From: Mesocentrotus franciscanus
Lineage: Eukaryota > Echinodermata > Echinoidea > Camarodonta > Strongylocentrotidae
DNA length: 64,000 bases
Assembly: GCA_037976565.1 (NCBI GenBank)
Contig: CP137672.1
Coordinates: forward strand, 18,376,335 to 18,440,334
Reading direction: 5' to 3'
Under the pieces are notes generated by a model. That model saw nothing but the letters and a program-made list of their open reading frames with translations, was not told the origin of the DNA and did not search any database. Of the stretch, positions 34,713-45,330 are shown in pieces. The first letter of the stretch is position 1. Every line of letters begins with the position of its first letter. The position numbers and the translations under genes were made by a program.

Positions 34713-34954
34713 CTACTACTATGCCTAAGGGTTAGGATACTGTAGAACTGGAGGGGCGGGTCACTGTGATATACCGGTCGATTGTAATCACAAAAAGAAT
34801 CAGTTGGGAAGAAAGCACTAAGATCAAACAAGTATCAGCAGCTATATTACATTTATCCACAGAGGAGATTATGATCTCCTCGTTGAAATAAAACATGACC
34901 TGCATTCCGTGGCAGACGAAACAGCCTTAGATATCGCATAATTATGCAAAATAC

Positions 34955-35110
34955 GAGACAAAGCAAATTCTTCTTATGCAGAAGAAAGTATTTCGTATTT
35001 GCACGGGCTCACACTCCAACCCGTTATTCCATAAACTCAATATCCTTAAAGTCTCTGACATAAATACTCTGCAAACAGCCTTACTTATGTCTAAGGTATC
35101 ATTACACGTG
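34955..35110 (+). pseudogene. LINE RT C-terminal scrap
   Basis: The plus strand reads LQKKVFRICTGSHSNPLFH and KLNILKVSDINTLQTALLM, matching the block seen in the LINE at 32.7 kb. About 150 bp only; the frame then runs into unrelated CG-rich sequence. Confidence 0.65.
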
Positions 35111-35124
35111 GTTCCATCCCCTAC

Positions 35125-35900
35125 GTTTACATTATGTTCCCGGCGGCCACGACAATCTCGTTTCAGGCAAAACGGGGTGGACGTGAGACAACGGGGGCGG
35201 GGGGGGGGGAGGTGGGGGACGGAAAGGGTAAACGTGACAGACCGTGATTTCCGTGGATGCCGGGCCAGATTTTTAAACTGTCACAAAATTTGCCATGGCA
35301 GTCACGGTGCGGATGAGAAACCTAGTAGGCCGTTGTAAAACGGGATGAACGCAACAAAACGTTCCAGTACGTAATAAGCCGTAACAAAACTTGGAGGCGG
35401 TCCGTTTACGGGCCTGGCGCGCTAAGGCGCGTTGCGTTCGACTACGGTCTGACACGGCGCGCTGTCTCAGGATACAATGATTGCTATTGCTTGGTTGGCC
35501 TTCATTTCATACCGTTGGCATAAACGTGCTCCAAGCCTCCAAAGCCGCCCGTCGTCCGCGTTTCATCCTTAGAAAGCCTTGACAGAACGTGAAAAACGTG
35601 TCAGACCTTGATCAGAACGTGAGAAACGTGAGGGACCCCATTAGAACGTGACGGGCCGGGTGGGAACGTACTGGCGTCCGGGTAGACCGCGGGCCAAACC
35701 GTAGTGCGCCTTTGAGCCTCCGGGACAGCAGCCCCTTTCCCTCCCACGGCCCGTCACGGATACCGTGATAGACCGTGAGAAAACTTGGCAAGACCTAACA
35801 ACACTTGAATACAGAGAAAAAAATTGCCAAAATCCCTTGGTGCACTACGTTTCGGGCAAACGGGGCTGCCGTGGCCGTGCCGTGATATATTCAGATAATC
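35125..35900. repeat. CG-rich stretch with repeated CCGTGA / AACGTGA words
   Basis: About 775 bp, far richer in CG than its surroundings, with many AACGTGA, CCGTGATAG and GACCGTGA words. The edges show a loose inverted match (GGCGGCCACGACAATCTCGTTT left; AAACGGGGCTGCCGTGGCCG right). It resembles the motif-filled subterminal DNA of the transposons at 49.5 and 58.5 kb. No coding sequence is supported. Confidence 0.45.
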
Positions 35901-36510
35901 ATGTTTAGAGTCCCCGCACGCTTCTTTTAATTGAGACCGCCTGCTATTTTTATTCAATGAAAACACGAAAAACATACTTGTTCGCGGTCATTTTGAAAAA
36001 TAGCCCGGCCTGACGTTTTGGAAGGACTGCCTCCTTTCTTTATTTCAAAAAGGCAGTACGCTAAACTGTATTTATTTTTATTGGGCCTTATGCTTAATAG
36101 ACATATTCATTCATTCCCAACCCGTAACACAAATAATTACCACTTGAATAATTCCAAAACCTTATTAGCGCACAGATCTATAAGGCCAGGGTGATAAGGC
36201 CTACCGCCACTGATGCTAGGAAACTTGCAACTAGATGCAGACAAGTCACACACGTCTCTCTATTCATTCAAAACAGCCGCAAAAAAAATTACCTCCTTAA
36301 GCAGTATGATGACTCGAACTTTCAAGTTTTTTTTCGAATTTTCTCGAGTTTTATTATTATTTTTTTCGATTTTTTTTTCCTTCCTAAAAATAGATCGGTC
36401 TCTTTTTCAGACAGCGAATACAGAGTCTATGCCTTATAATTTTAGACAGTACGGTACAAGCATAGGCGGTGGCTCCCAGCATGCACCGGCCAGCTAGCTT
36501 ATTTTCCTAT

Positions 36511-36875
36511 AAAGCCCCTTTAAAGTGTTGGGAGCCTCAAATTCGCAAACAAATTGATGGCGAAATTTCACTTAAATTGTTTTATAATGTGAAAGAAGAT
36601 GTCATCTAAGACACACTTCTGCAAAGATTTTCCCTAAAAAAATGTTTTTTAAGACAAAAATTGATAAAAGAATACATAATTTTAGTTTTTTCTGTTGTAC
36701 GCAGAAAACCTAAATTTTGTATTCTTTCATCAATATTCGACTTCACACACATTTGTTTTGAAAATCCTTGCACAAATGTGTGGCTTAAATGACACCCTCT
36801 TTCACATTTTAATACAATTTTAGTGACCTTTTGCCATCAAATGTTTGGGGCTCCCAACACTTTAGAGGGGCTTTT
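36511..36875. mobile_element. MITE with about 27-bp inverted ends
   Basis: The ends read AAGCCCCT(T/C)TAAAGTGTTGG and GAGCC(T/C)CAAA on one strand and the inverted equivalent on the other. The inside is AT-rich, with GTGAAAGAAGATGTCATC and AACACATTTGTTTTG-type words. A second copy of the inner part occupies 63880-64000. Its target duplication is unclear. Confidence 0.75.
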
Positions 36876-36954
36876 AGTGGCACTATGTTGACGTAAAAAC
36901 ATTCTAACAGCAAACGTGATATCGCATCTCCAATTCATTCCCTATGAGAACATG

Positions 36955-37690
36955 ATAGAAAAATTAGGGGTAACTAGCCGTTCTGAAGAGCCATAGCGGA
37001 TTCAAAATAGGTACCTTTTAAACCACTTTTGGCAATATTTGCATTTGCGCGCGTGCGTCAATTTTGAGGTTTAACGAACGTCTATGAGCTGAATTTAGGT
37101 CAATAATGGATAAAAGTGAATTCAAATTGCTAAGAATAGTATCAGCACCACAATACAAGTGATACAATTGAATTTATATATTCACTATGGACGGCATACG
37201 CTAAAATCGCACGCAATTTTTTTAAATATACATATATATATATATATATATATCTTAAACGTGTAGTAAATTGATTCAATAAGCATTTTGACAAATTTTA
37301 CAGTTTGACGCACGCCTACGCGTCCGCCATCATGCGCGCACGGACAAGGGTGTAACCAAAGACGTTTAAATATAACCATAAGCTTACCCATGACGTCAAG
37401 TTTATGCATATCAAATATCATTCAGAAATGACAATGTATGACGGAAATATGGTTATTAATAATTAACAGAAATTGGCGACTAGATGACGTCACGCATCAG
37501 TAATCCAAAATATCTCTTCGTTGGGATCAATAATCATGCATATGGCACATGTAATGAAAATTTTATTGTCACGAACCATGTCATTCATGAGATATGAAGC
37601 GAACAAAATCCATTCACAAAGCAAGGAAAAAAAAAGATTCTGACGAAATCAATAGGTGCTCTGCTACGCTACGCGGCAGATCACCTAAAA
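36955..37690 (+). repeat. Hairpin-ended repeat, copy 2
   Basis: Relative of 20345-21052. It opens with GAAAAATTAGGGGTAACTAGC...GAAGAGCCATAGCGGATT and contains GCGCGCGTGCGT and a TA microsatellite at 37226-37253. It ends in GATTCTGACGAAATCAATAGG plus the hairpin 37654-37686 (AGGTGCTCTGC / GCAGATCACCT). No gene. Confidence 0.5.
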
Positions 37691-39035
37691 AGACGAGAAT
37701 ATTATATTCTTTACATGTATTGAATGTCAATTACTATAATTATAGAATCCATCTCCCGATGCTTAAAAGTAAGATATGTCTACATATGACATTCCGAAGT
37801 AAATAATACTTTTTATTCTTTTTAAGCCAGCCGTTCGATCAAAAATCCGTCTATTCCTTGGGAATTTTTAAGGGCTAAATCCATCACATGTTGTTCTAAA
37901 AATTGCTTCAATAGTATTTTTTCTACACTGTTCTCATAACATGTAATTTGTATGAAAAAAATATGCATGGGTAGGAACTTTGTTGAAAAGATTTGTTTTT
38001 TATTTAAAATGGCCAATGTTTAATTGAATATTTTATTTTATTTTGAAACTCCCAACGTCTGGCCGATTGGGGATGTTAAACATTGTTTTCCGTTTTTTAA
38101 AGATTCTAGGCATCAAACGCAATATGGTCATGCAGTAAATATGGACACAGTGTGGGCGGAAATATTTGCTCTTACTACTCCTGCAGATGGAATATTTATA
38201 GGGCTCTGACTCAAAAGCCTTTGAGCCCAAACCAAAAAAATTGGCATGCCTCTCCCGAAAGAGATAGCAGGAGTTTTCAATCCATCCGTGTTTTGAGTTT
38301 GAGTTTATTATTTCATGTTTCACATGTTACACATTTTACATTGCTTACACAAAATAAATGGTACTAACAAACAAATATAAGAACAGAAAAAGGACCTCAC
38401 ATCTACTACTTTGCATGGAGTGTTTATTAAAAAAATGGAACCAAAAGAAGAATAAAATATAAAATGGGCCTATGGGGAAAGCAGCACTTGTAAGTGATAG
38501 GCCCCAAAGGTTACTGATATATATATATATATTCTTTTAAGATAAAAGTTAAAAAGAACGTAATTACACAGAAAGCAACAAATAGAAGAAATATCCACTA
38601 GGTCCTGCATCATTCCATAAAATCAGAAGTGTCTTACATGAATAATATTTAAAAAAACCTTAATGATTCTCAAATTTCGCTTATCCATCTCATTTGTTTT
38701 GGAAGGTATATGTACATAAAAAAGTGCAAAAGAGAATCATGCATTGATATTTACAGTGATATTAATTATCATTATGACAGATATTAATCAGGTTAATGTT
38801 TATTAACATTCATTAATAAATACATGTAAAGCTCTGATCTAAAGAGTATTGCCAGAATATTATTAAACGCAACGATTTTGTAAGAAAGTACTTAATTAAT
38901 TTTGTTTATACTTTCCCATTAAATGTAATAAATATGTTACTTATAAGATGATGATACTTGTTGTATCGTTAACATCCAGCAAATAATTGTTACAGTCGTA
39001 TTTTTATGGTATAAAGGTTGGTCAGTCTGCTAATC
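37691..39035. other. Intergenic, no gene seen
   Basis: AT-rich. GAGTTTGAGTTTATTATTTC at 38296 looks like the tail of a minus-strand LINE 3' end, and a short TA microsatellite lies at 38517-38532. No coding sequence is supported. Confidence 0.4.
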
Positions 39036-39200
39036 AGGGCCCCGTCTTCTAAACAGTTGCGATTAATCGCAACTTATTTGCTATTGATATCAATCGCAAC
39101 TATGTACTTAAGAAATAGGGGACTGCAAACTTGTGATTGATTGGAGTATTTTCAATTGATTCAGATTTTATTCGCAACACTTTATAAGACGGGGCTCTTG
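39036..39200. mobile_element. 165-bp MITE
   Basis: Inverted ends GGGCCCCGTCTTCTAAACAG left and its imperfect complement (CTTTATAAGACGGGGCTC) right, each followed inward by GTTGCGA-type sequence. The left half also contains the palindrome GTTGCGATTAATCGCAAC. No coding sequence, and the target duplication is not clear. Confidence 0.7.
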
Positions 39201-39996
39201 GATATGAAACAAAGATTTTCCAAGAATTGAATTCATTGAAGGGAATATCTACAGATTTTGTCTACGGCTACATGTATTCAGAATGATATTTTATTTATCC
39301 TTGAATATGACTGAAGCTATGTGAAGGCGATAGAATATGTAAGAAAAATATGTAATTTTGAGGAGGAAGTCAGCATTTCAATTGTACATAAACATTTCCA
39401 AGACACTTTGACATAACAATGGTTAATATTAATGTTGGTTTCCAGTAAGTATCACCTAGTTAGGTCTTGGGAGTTTGTCTAGCTAAGAATCAACACTGTA
39501 TGCTAACCACTCCACGTATAATACCTAGTATTTTCTTTAGCTAGAAAAGATGAGGTCATAACAATATATGTAAATCGTGAGTAATTGTAACCGTGGTAGG
39601 AATATCATTCTTATTAGAAATTGTACAGTCATTTTTAATTTAATGTTAATTTTTTGTTTAAATAGTGATTTTTCCTTTACATTCTAAAATTGTTGCCCAT
39701 AAAGGTCCAATAATTGTTGTAAACCTTTTTTTAATGAAATGATTGTCACAATATGGTTTATTCGTCATAGATACAGTTTATATCTTCTTAGAACTATATT
39801 GAGCACTCTCTATGGCTCTTTAGATTGATCAATGAAGTTCTGAGAAGATATAAACCTTATTTATGAAGAATGAACAATATTCTCGCAACCCCTTCATATA
39901 AAGAAGTAGCGAAGAATTATTACAATATTAATAGGCAAGAGAGTACATCATATTTTATTTTATTCCGTTTCCATATAAACGTATTCAAACATGTAC
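39201..39996. other. Intergenic, no gene seen
   Basis: AT-rich sequence with an inverted-repeat-like pair at about 39780-39870 (TATATCTTCTTAGAACT and AGTTCTGAGAAGATATA), possibly a small element. Nothing coding. Confidence 0.4.
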
Positions 39997-42032
39997 AAAC
40001 TACATACAAATTCAATAATGACATAAAGCGATGTATTAAGATTGTTTAAAAGACAAAATAGAAATATTGAAGAACTGAGAATGATAGCAAAACATTGTCG
40101 ACCTAAATGTATACAATGAAACGGAAACACTTTGTCATCATTAAGAATAGCTTGTATAATGTAAACCATTCTTCGACTTGCACCAGTCAGAAATGCCGAT
40201 CATATTATCATGGTGCTCTCTCTCATACGATTCGGACAGCAAAAAAGTCCCGCTTTGCGGATTAGTCGTAATACTGCCTTCCTGTAATTTCTATTTACAA
40301 GACCGAATACGACAGGATTCAGCCAAAAATTGCTGTATATTAACCAGTACACTGTCACTTCTAAACCGAGGTAAAGGTTCATATTTAGAGAGATACAAAC
40401 AAGCGTTTTCATGAAGTAGGGCATCCACACCAGATAGCTGGCTCCAACCACAGCAGAAATTGTTATCGCGCTTTTACACCTCTCCGAGACACTATTTTGT
40501 CTCTTGTTATGTGCGTCATTTGAATCACATGATTCTAGGGCGATATTTAATTGGCGAGCCATTTTATCCCTCACCATCTGCGCTCGCGCAATACATAAAA
40601 CACGCACATTAAGAACAGTTGTTACAAAGACCAGAAATAGAGGTACTATTTGGTAGATCGTAATCACTCGATGGATGCATAGGTCAGATCCAGTGAAATC
40701 ACATTTGCCAATGAGTGCAACATTAACTGATCGTCCAACACTTAGTGTTGCTCCAAACATAAGAGCTAATAGAACCGAAATTTTGATCCGCCTCACGGTG
40801 ACTTTGTTGTAGTACTGGAGAGGGTGGGCTATGGCTACGTAGCGGTCAATGGTAATAATACAAAGGATCAATTGAGAAAATCCCAGGAAGGTTGTACAGA
40901 TAGCCACAACAACGTTGCATCTTATCAAAGATGACCTTATAGCTGTTCCTTTAAGAAGATACAAGATTGCGAGTCCGTAACAGATTAATCCTCCGAATAT
41001 GTCACACGCTGCCAAAAGTCGAAGGCACAAACGAAGGTTAACGGTAAAGAGAGAAGTATTGTAGGTTAGAACAGTCAGGTGAAAAACATTAAATGTCACT
41101 GCAAAGGTCGCACCGAGGACTCCATGAAAACAGCAACAATGAAAGCCGCGAAATTCGGGTAGTAAATATCTGTTGTATTCGCCATTGCCAGCCGTCCCAG
41201 TCTGATAATATTTCTCACTCAATTATGGTTTTGATGTTAGGAGGAAACAGTAGGTCAGTTATACTGTCGACGGATTGTTAAGCTGAAAACTGAATGTTGA
41301 CTCGATATAGATCATGTATCGACTATGAAAAAATTAACCAACATATGACTGTTCAGGTTTCACTTCATTGCTTGTTACCTTGGAATTGTATACAAAAGGA
41401 TTGTCGAGCGACATACACTCTTTATAATTACTTATCAAAACCTCTACAGTAGCGTTTATCAACGATTATATGTTATCGATCATATGCTTAAAAATAGATG
41501 TTCGTAAGGTTTTATATGTTTATGCAACTTATTATTTCATGTCATCTTATTAACGGTAAATGGTGCTTTATTATGTAAACATTGCAATATCATATCCTCA
41601 TTTTTCTTCCTGAGCACCTTGATCGTTTTTTGTACATGTGAAAACAAATCTCATTATACTTTTATGGAATTTCCTTGAAAAATAGACAATTTTCTTCCTT
41701 TTCCTTGATATGGAAATAGACAAAAATCATTTGTTTAGGCTAACGATTTGAAATAAAAGATAGATGAAAAATATATTGAGAGTTGAAAATGGGGCATGTG
41801 AGACAATAGATTTAGACTCATTTAAAAAAATGTCCCACTCTGCCTTTGAACAGACGGAGTAGGAGGAGCTGTACCCTTTGTTACATACCACACTGCCTTT
41901 TATGTATTTTTTAATTACATACATACAAATATTACAATGAAAGACACGAGTCTCCACTAATTGTGAAGGCTTAATTATAATTATAAGGAATTGACAGTTC
42001 TTCATTCTTTATTTATTATACAGTTCATCAAA
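39997..42032. repeat. 2.04 kb tandem duplication, unit 1
   Basis: Repeated next door at 42033-44067 with an offset of 2036. The only difference I found is one base in an A run (about 41325). The unit holds receptor C with about 800 bp of its 5' side and 200 bp of its 3' side, so both copies would have the same promoter region. Confidence 0.95.
40200..41222 (-). CDS. Class A G-protein-coupled receptor C
   Basis: A seven-transmembrane receptor, 340 residues as read. Features are IDRYVAIAHPLQYY after TM3, SERCKSAITISAVV then GASYLVWMPYF in TM6, FWLNPVVFGLVNRNY in TM7, and a tail with a CC pair that could be palmitoylated. The read N-terminus (MSEKYYQTG...) is doubtful. A start at 41185 encodes MANTTDIYYPNFAAFIV, which fits the family (sister E: MENLTVNQEF), and leaves the frame because a GG at 41117-41118 appears to have lost one base. 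The family-correct protein would then be about 327 residues. Ligand unknown, likely chemosensory. Identical to D. Confidence 0.85.
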   Translation of the reverse strand: MSEKYYQTGTAGNGEYNRYLLPEFRGFHCCCFHGVLGATFAVTFNVFHLTVLTYNTSLFTVNLRLCLRLLAACDIFGGLICYGLAILYLLKGTAIRSSLIRCNVVVAICTTFLGFSQLILCIITIDRYVAIAHPLQYYNKVTVRRIKISVLLALMFGATLSVGRSVNVALIGKCDFTGSDLCIHRVITIYQIVPLFLVFVTTVLNVRVLCIARAQMVRDKMARQLNIALESCDSNDAHNKRQNSVSERCKSAITISAVVGASYLVWMPYFMKTLVCISLNMNLYLGLEVTVYWLIYSNFWLNPVVFGLVNRNYRKAVLRLIRKAGLFCCPNRMRESTMII

Positions 42033-44067
42033 AAACTACATACAAATTCAATAATGACATAAAGCGATGTATTAAGATTGTTTAAAAGACAAAATAGAAA
42101 TATTGAAGAACTGAGAATGATAGCAAAACATTGTCGACCTAAATGTATACAATGAAACGGAAACACTTTGTCATCATTAAGAATAGCTTGTATAATGTAA
42201 ACCATTCTTCGACTTGCACCAGTCAGAAATGCCGATCATATTATCATGGTGCTCTCTCTCATACGATTCGGACAGCAAAAAAGTCCCGCTTTGCGGATTA
42301 GTCGTAATACTGCCTTCCTGTAATTTCTATTTACAAGACCGAATACGACAGGATTCAGCCAAAAATTGCTGTATATTAACCAGTACACTGTCACTTCTAA
42401 ACCGAGGTAAAGGTTCATATTTAGAGAGATACAAACAAGCGTTTTCATGAAGTAGGGCATCCACACCAGATAGCTGGCTCCAACCACAGCAGAAATTGTT
42501 ATCGCGCTTTTACACCTCTCCGAGACACTATTTTGTCTCTTGTTATGTGCGTCATTTGAATCACATGATTCTAGGGCGATATTTAATTGGCGAGCCATTT
42601 TATCCCTCACCATCTGCGCTCGCGCAATACATAAAACACGCACATTAAGAACAGTTGTTACAAAGACCAGAAATAGAGGTACTATTTGGTAGATCGTAAT
42701 CACTCGATGGATGCATAGGTCAGATCCAGTGAAATCACATTTGCCAATGAGTGCAACATTAACTGATCGTCCAACACTTAGTGTTGCTCCAAACATAAGA
42801 GCTAATAGAACCGAAATTTTGATCCGCCTCACGGTGACTTTGTTGTAGTACTGGAGAGGGTGGGCTATGGCTACGTAGCGGTCAATGGTAATAATACAAA
42901 GGATCAATTGAGAAAATCCCAGGAAGGTTGTACAGATAGCCACAACAACGTTGCATCTTATCAAAGATGACCTTATAGCTGTTCCTTTAAGAAGATACAA
43001 GATTGCGAGTCCGTAACAGATTAATCCTCCGAATATGTCACACGCTGCCAAAAGTCGAAGGCACAAACGAAGGTTAACGGTAAAGAGAGAAGTATTGTAG
43101 GTTAGAACAGTCAGGTGAAAAACATTAAATGTCACTGCAAAGGTCGCACCGAGGACTCCATGAAAACAGCAACAATGAAAGCCGCGAAATTCGGGTAGTA
43201 AATATCTGTTGTATTCGCCATTGCCAGCCGTCCCAGTCTGATAATATTTCTCACTCAATTATGGTTTTGATGTTAGGAGGAAACAGTAGGTCAGTTATAC
43301 TGTCGACGGATTGTTAAGCTGAAAACTGAATGTTGACTCGATATAGATCATGTATCGACTATGAAAAATTAACCAACATATGACTGTTCAGGTTTCACTT
43401 CATTGCTTGTTACCTTGGAATTGTATACAAAAGGATTGTCGAGCGACATACACTCTTTATAATTACTTATCAAAACCTCTACAGTAGCGTTTATCAACGA
43501 TTATATGTTATCGATCATATGCTTAAAAATAGATGTTCGTAAGGTTTTATATGTTTATGCAACTTATTATTTCATGTCATCTTATTAACGGTAAATGGTG
43601 CTTTATTATGTAAACATTGCAATATCATATCCTCATTTTTCTTCCTGAGCACCTTGATCGTTTTTTGTACATGTGAAAACAAATCTCATTATACTTTTAT
43701 GGAATTTCCTTGAAAAATAGACAATTTTCTTCCTTTTCCTTGATATGGAAATAGACAAAAATCATTTGTTTAGGCTAACGATTTGAAATAAAAGATAGAT
43801 GAAAAATATATTGAGAGTTGAAAATGGGGCATGTGAGACAATAGATTTAGACTCATTTAAAAAAATGTCCCACTCTGCCTTTGAACAGACGGAGTAGGAG
43901 GAGCTGTACCCTTTGTTACATACCACACTGCCTTTTATGTATTTTTTAATTACATACATACAAATATTACAATGAAAGACACGAGTCTCCACTAATTGTG
44001 AAGGCTTAATTATAATTATAAGGAATTGACAGTTCTTCATTCTTTATTTATTATACAGTTCATCAAA
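42033..44067. repeat. 2.04 kb tandem duplication, unit 2
   Basis: Second unit. It ends in CAGTTCATCAAAAAA at 44067-44070, where unit 1 is joined to unit 2 through the same A run. The shared short sequence at the joints (AAAAACT / AAACT) suggests unequal exchange or replication slippage, or an assembly error. Confidence 0.95.
42236..43258 (-). CDS. Class A G-protein-coupled receptor D (twin of C)
   Basis: Translated sequence identical to receptor C, including the N-terminal frame problem (GG at 43153-43154; family-type start at 43221). All comments on C apply. The shared frame change shows that it came before the duplication, if the duplication is real. Confidence 0.85.
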   Translation of the reverse strand: MSEKYYQTGTAGNGEYNRYLLPEFRGFHCCCFHGVLGATFAVTFNVFHLTVLTYNTSLFTVNLRLCLRLLAACDIFGGLICYGLAILYLLKGTAIRSSLIRCNVVVAICTTFLGFSQLILCIITIDRYVAIAHPLQYYNKVTVRRIKISVLLALMFGATLSVGRSVNVALIGKCDFTGSDLCIHRVITIYQIVPLFLVFVTTVLNVRVLCIARAQMVRDKMARQLNIALESCDSNDAHNKRQNSVSERCKSAITISAVVGASYLVWMPYFMKTLVCISLNMNLYLGLEVTVYWLIYSNFWLNPVVFGLVNRNYRKAVLRLIRKAGLFCCPNRMRESTMII

Positions 44068-44744
44068 AAAGTCACACCGATGGTCATATCATGCATATAT
44101 TTGTCGACGTTTAAGTCAATTATCAATTTAGATCTAAAAATCTTTGAACGACATCATATTGGCGATATTTGTCTTGGACAGTTCACTCTGCTTCTCTCTT
44201 TGGAGTTCCCTTCTTTATCTTGTTTGTGTTTCATATATTTATAATTGATTGATATAGTAGAAAGTCTATTTAAATAATCGTTAAAAAAACGTTGATATAA
44301 TTATCAGTGCCATCTTTTCTCCCTTTTCAAAATACTGCATTTTTCTTCCTCTCCCTCACTTTCCTTACTTCGGAAAAAAAAGTATGCAAAATTGATACAG
44401 AAAACTATCAATGGTTAGGGCAATCATAGCATGTAGTTTAGGCTTGAGATAAATCACCCGTAAACAGGTATGGTTTCTTGGATAGTTTGCACTGACTGTG
44501 ACTTTTCGTATGTTACAGAAACATGGAAAACACTAGAAGATCGATTGAAAAAACACACAAACGTATCCATCTCATTTAGCAGTCACAGAACACGCCCTTA
44601 AAGGACATTGCAGGGATGTGCTGGGTGAAAAGGTCAAAACTTGTAAAAGGGCAAAAAATATTGTAAAATCATAATTGGACTTTCTCAAGATTATGGTTAC
44701 AAAATAATTATTTTTAGCAAAATCACAGTCATTTTACTTTTCAA
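44068..44744. other. Intergenic, no gene seen
   Basis: Unique AT-rich sequence between the tandem duplication and a LINE fragment. No recognised feature. Confidence 0.4.
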
Positions 44745-45330
44745 ATCAAATTTTTTTCAACTGGATGTGTTTTATTCACCCTATTAATTGTTTACAAAAT
44801 ACGGACTTCACTGATGACACAACGTTTTTTTTTTCTTACAAAGACTCTCATAGATTAGTTGAAATAATTAATATTGAAATGTGTAATATTTTAATGTGGA
44901 TAAGAGCTAACAAATTATCATTGAATCTCCAGAAAATGAAGTATATTTTGTTTATTAAATCCATAGATTCATTGCCAACTAACATAGTTTTAGAAAATAC
45001 CCCATTGGAGTGCGTTTCATTTAATACATTTTAGGGTGTAACGGTTGACAAAAAGCTTTCTTGGAAAAATCACATCGACGATATTTGTAAAATTATTTCC
45101 CGAAATATTGATATTATTTATTAATTAAAGACATGTCTTCCTCTTAATTTATTTATTGTGCTTAATAGTTCTTTGATATTCACATACTTGAATTATAGTC
45201 TCTTAGTTTGGGGTAACACACATCAAACGTCATTAGATAAAGTGTTGTTATTACAAAAGAAGATTATTCGTATTATATGTAATTCCCCCTTTCGCTCTCA
45301 TACAGACTCTTTATTTTTTGAAGATTGAAG
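44745..45330 (+). pseudogene. LINE reverse-transcriptase fragment
   Basis: The plus strand encodes FTDDTTFFFSYKD (a degenerate FADD box), IRANKLSLNLQKMKYILF, GVTVDKKLSWKNHIDDICKI, then LNYSLLVWGNTHQTSLDKVL and LLQKKIIRIICN. A stop and frame changes are present. It ends just before GAAGATTGAAGATTCAAGATT repeats at 45318-45352, which may be the tail of another, minus-strand element (TTTTATTGTCATGTAAAAAATAC). Confidence 0.8.

Larger units (their letters stand above)
32385..34935 (-). pseudogene. Receptor relic F, split by three insertions
   Basis: Minus-strand pieces match the receptor family in order. 34740-34935 is TM2 to TM3 (CHGMQVMF-like, then SSQLILFVITIDRY-type sequence). 34148-34375 is TM5 and the third inner loop, including SANAHDTEHNRFSERY. 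33527-33561 is the start of TM6. 32385-32555 is TM7 (STFWQNPITFGLVSKN). TM1, TM4 and much of TM6 are missing. The breaks hold a LINE fragment (32556-33526), about 585 bp of unknown sequence (33562-34147) and a segment with a SINE (34376-34740). Clearly dead. Confidence 0.85.

Noticed and set aside
40200..41222. N-terminus MSEKYYQTG of receptor C taken at face value
   Set aside because: The family-type start (MANTTDIYY, at 41185) lies in another frame and aligns to its sisters, so the longer reading is probably produced by the lost base.
41727..42005. 92-codon minus-strand frame present twice (also 43762-44040)
   Set aside because: It is duplicated only because the whole 2.04 kb unit is. There is no motif and the region is AT-rich.
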